Shown here one piece after another: positions 62,830-64,000 of a stretch of 64,000 bases of DNA (within the stretch, counting starts at the first letter, position 1; the number at the start of each line of letters is the position of its first letter). Source of the DNA: Martinezella lusitana. Its GTDB lineage: Bacteria > Pseudomonadota > Alphaproteobacteria > Rhizobiales > Rhizobiaceae. The DNA lies in assembly GCF_016901135.1 (NCBI RefSeq), contig NZ_JAFEVL010000062.1, positions 234,110 through 298,109 of the forward strand. The letters are read 5' to 3'. The translations under genes and the position numbers were made by a program. A model generated the notes under the pieces. That model searched no databases. It was not told the DNA's origin and saw only the letters and a list, made by a program, of their open reading frames with translations.

Positions 62830-63537
62830 ATGACGTCTTTGGGTAGAGCCGCTGTGTTGAACGACCTTGCCGTCCTGATTGCGAAGCTGGAATCGGCAAG
62901 GCCAATTCGCGTCGCGATCGATGGGAGGACGGCATCCGGCAAGACGACACTGGCGAACGAATTGGCAGAGTGTCTTAGGGATAAAGGCCGGGAGGTCATC
63001 CGAACCTCGATTGATGGTTTCCACAGGCCGAAGGTGGAGCGCTATGCACGCGGGCGGCACTCCGCCGAGGGCTATTATTACGACGCGCGCGATCTTCCCG
63101 CCATCAATGCGCTCCTTCTCGATCCTTTGGGGCCGGGCGGCGACGGCCGGTATCGCACGGCGTCATTTGATCTGCACAATGATCTGCCGATCGAACAGGA
63201 TCCGCAATTTGCGCCTGATGACGCCATCCTCATTGTCGATGGTACGTTCCTCCAGCGGCCTGAGCTGCGTGGCGGCTGGGATGTCGCGGTCTTCATTGAA
63301 ACCTCGGAGCATGTGTCCGAACAACGGGGCATAGATCGTGACACCGCGCATCTCGGGGGAGCGGAAGCCACACGTCAGCTTTATGCCGGTCGATATCGCC
63401 CGGCCTTTGATCTCTATCAGCGCTTGTCCGCGCCTGCTTCTGCTGCCGACGCAATTTTCAACAATGACAATTTTGACCAGCCTGCTCTCCGGGTTCGTGG
63501 AGATGGCAGGCTTTCTGCAGTATCGCGAAATCCCTGA
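62830..63537 (+). CDS. Uridine-kinase-like P-loop protein
   Basis: 235-residue nucleoside/phosphoribulokinase-type kinase. Walker A is GRTASGKT at 32-39. The acidic residue in TSIDGFHRPK and YYYDARDLPAINALLL are in the positions of Udk-like enzymes, and ILIVDGTFLQRPEL resembles the Walker B region. The substrate is unknown. The C-terminal tail (ALRVRGDGRLSAVSRNP) looks random and may be read-through into inserted sequence near the mobile element downstream. 26 bases after the ATPase gene. Confidence 0.8.
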   Translation: MTSLGRAAVLNDLAVLIAKLESARPIRVAIDGRTASGKTTLANELAECLRDKGREVIRTSIDGFHRPKVERYARGRHSAEGYYYDARDLPAINALLLDPLGPGGDGRYRTASFDLHNDLPIEQDPQFAPDDAILIVDGTFLQRPELRGGWDVAVFIETSEHVSEQRGIDRDTAHLGGAEATRQLYAGRYRPAFDLYQRLSAPASAADAIFNNDNFDQPALRVRGDGRLSAVSRNP

Positions 63538-63629
63538 TATTCACGGAATTCGGTAGCAGATGCCACCATTCGGGATGGAGGCGTTCATGGCAACTTTGGG
63601 CCAACAGTAGCCAAGCTGACGGCAGGAAT

Positions 63630-63666
63630 GCGCCCTCAAGCACGAACCCGCTACGCGGGAGGGCGC
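63630..63666. mobile_element. Two-tier hairpin, candidate end of an IS91-like element
   Basis: GCGCCCTC (63630-63637) pairs with GAGGGCGC (63659-63666), and inside it CCCGC (63647-63651) pairs with GCGGG (63655-63659) around TAC; the G at 63659 is shared. It lies 91 bases upstream of the recombinase gene at the window end. Hairpin ends are typical of IS91-type rolling-circle elements, but the boundary cannot be proven here. Confidence 0.4.
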
Positions 63667-63757
63667 GCGCGGTGAGTTTGGTATGATTATCTGAGGTTCT
63701 AGGCAGGCTGTTGGTGTTGCCTGACCATGACGTTCCCTTCAACGAGAGGAACGTTCA

Positions 63758-64000
63758 ATGGCCAGCTTTCAACACGATGCCCCGACCACACCGCTTCGCC
63801 AGCGTATGCAGGAAGATATGGTGATGCGGGGTCTGGGATCGCACACTCAGCAGGACTACGTCCGCCACGTCCGGCGCTTCGCTGCGTTTCTTGGGCGTGC
63901 CCCTTATACGGCGACGGTCGAAGACATACGGCATTTCCAGTTGCATCAGCATGAGAACGGCGTAGGCCCCGCGACGATCAACAGCACGGTTTCGGCGCTA
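63758..64000 (+). CDS. Tyrosine recombinase/integrase, N-terminal part (runs off the window)
   Basis: 81 codons open to the last base. The ATG at 63758 follows GAGAGGA by eight bases. The visible part is an N-terminal SAM-like core-binding domain (MVMRGLGSHTQQDYVRHVRRFAAFL and VGPATINSTVSAL); the catalytic domain is beyond the window. Recombinases starting this way commonly travel with IS91-family transposases in rhizobia, so a transposase gene is expected downstream. The start is preceded by a 7-bp inverted repeat (63730-63736 with 63748-63754). Confidence 0.82.
   Translation, partial: MASFQHDAPTTPLRQRMQEDMVMRGLGSHTQQDYVRHVRRFAAFLGRAPYTATVEDIRHFQLHQHENGVGPATINSTVSAL

Overview
The window reads as a stretch of core chromosome from a fast-growing rhizobium (Rhizobiales, Rhizobium/Agrobacterium group). 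The evidence is the high-GC codon use throughout, the mdh-sucCDAB-lpdA order, an RNA leader of the Rhizobiales-restricted ybhL type, rhizobial intergenic palindromic repeats, and alphaproteobacterial families (DUF2794, IalB, Omp19-like lipoprotein, a Mic60-like protein beside hemCD). Nothing seen separates the species.

Layout. 1-5.1 kb: 3' end of acnA, a DUF1223 thioredoxin-like protein, DUF2794, a block of palindromic repeats, a GNAT acetyltransferase, and a Bax-inhibitor-1 membrane protein behind its leader RNA. 5.2-9.2 kb: a YbbAP-type ABC system divergent from a TesA-type GDSL esterase, the same arrangement as in E. coli. 9.2-13.9 kb: small housekeeping genes (thpR, a low-molecular-weight tyrosine phosphatase, phhB, DUF1232, ialB, rlmN). 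13.9-18.3 kb: two LysE/RhtB exporters, an SDR, argG, and a MarR regulator divergent from one exporter. 18.4-27.6 kb: M3 oligopeptidase, typA, ppa, yggT/DUF167, an MFS exporter with a poly-gamma-glutamate-hydrolase-like protein, a class I amidotransferase and TerB. 27.7-36.2 kb: hemC-hemD-mic60-hemY on the minus strand, divergent from tsaD-gpsA and four small genes. 36.2-42.6 kb: sdhCDAB, an Omp19-like lipoprotein and zapE. 42.7-54.6 kb: mdh-sucC-sucD-sucA-sucB, four accessory genes, then lpdA, all on one strand. 54.7-63.5 kb: M16 protease, DUF2867, TraB/GumN, xerC, an acyltransferase, an OLD/RecF-like ATPase and a uridine-kinase-like protein. The window ends inside a tyrosine-recombinase gene of the kind carried by IS91-type elements, the only clear mobile-element signal.

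Function. The window supplies much of the TCA cycle: aconitase, 2-oxoglutarate dehydrogenase E1/E2/E3, succinyl-CoA synthetase, succinate dehydrogenase and malate dehydrogenase. It also covers the middle of heme synthesis, arginine synthesis, translation quality (rlmN, typA, tsaD) and membrane or envelope upkeep. I found no CRISPR array, rRNA, tRNA, prophage or obvious secondary-metabolite cluster. The most unusual material is non-coding: the ybhL leader, long perfect hairpins at or near ribosome binding sites (14.5 kb and 54.7 kb), a symmetric CtrA-type box (36.68 kb), an intercistronic hairpin inside the suc run, and repeats whose ends supply neighbouring stop codons.
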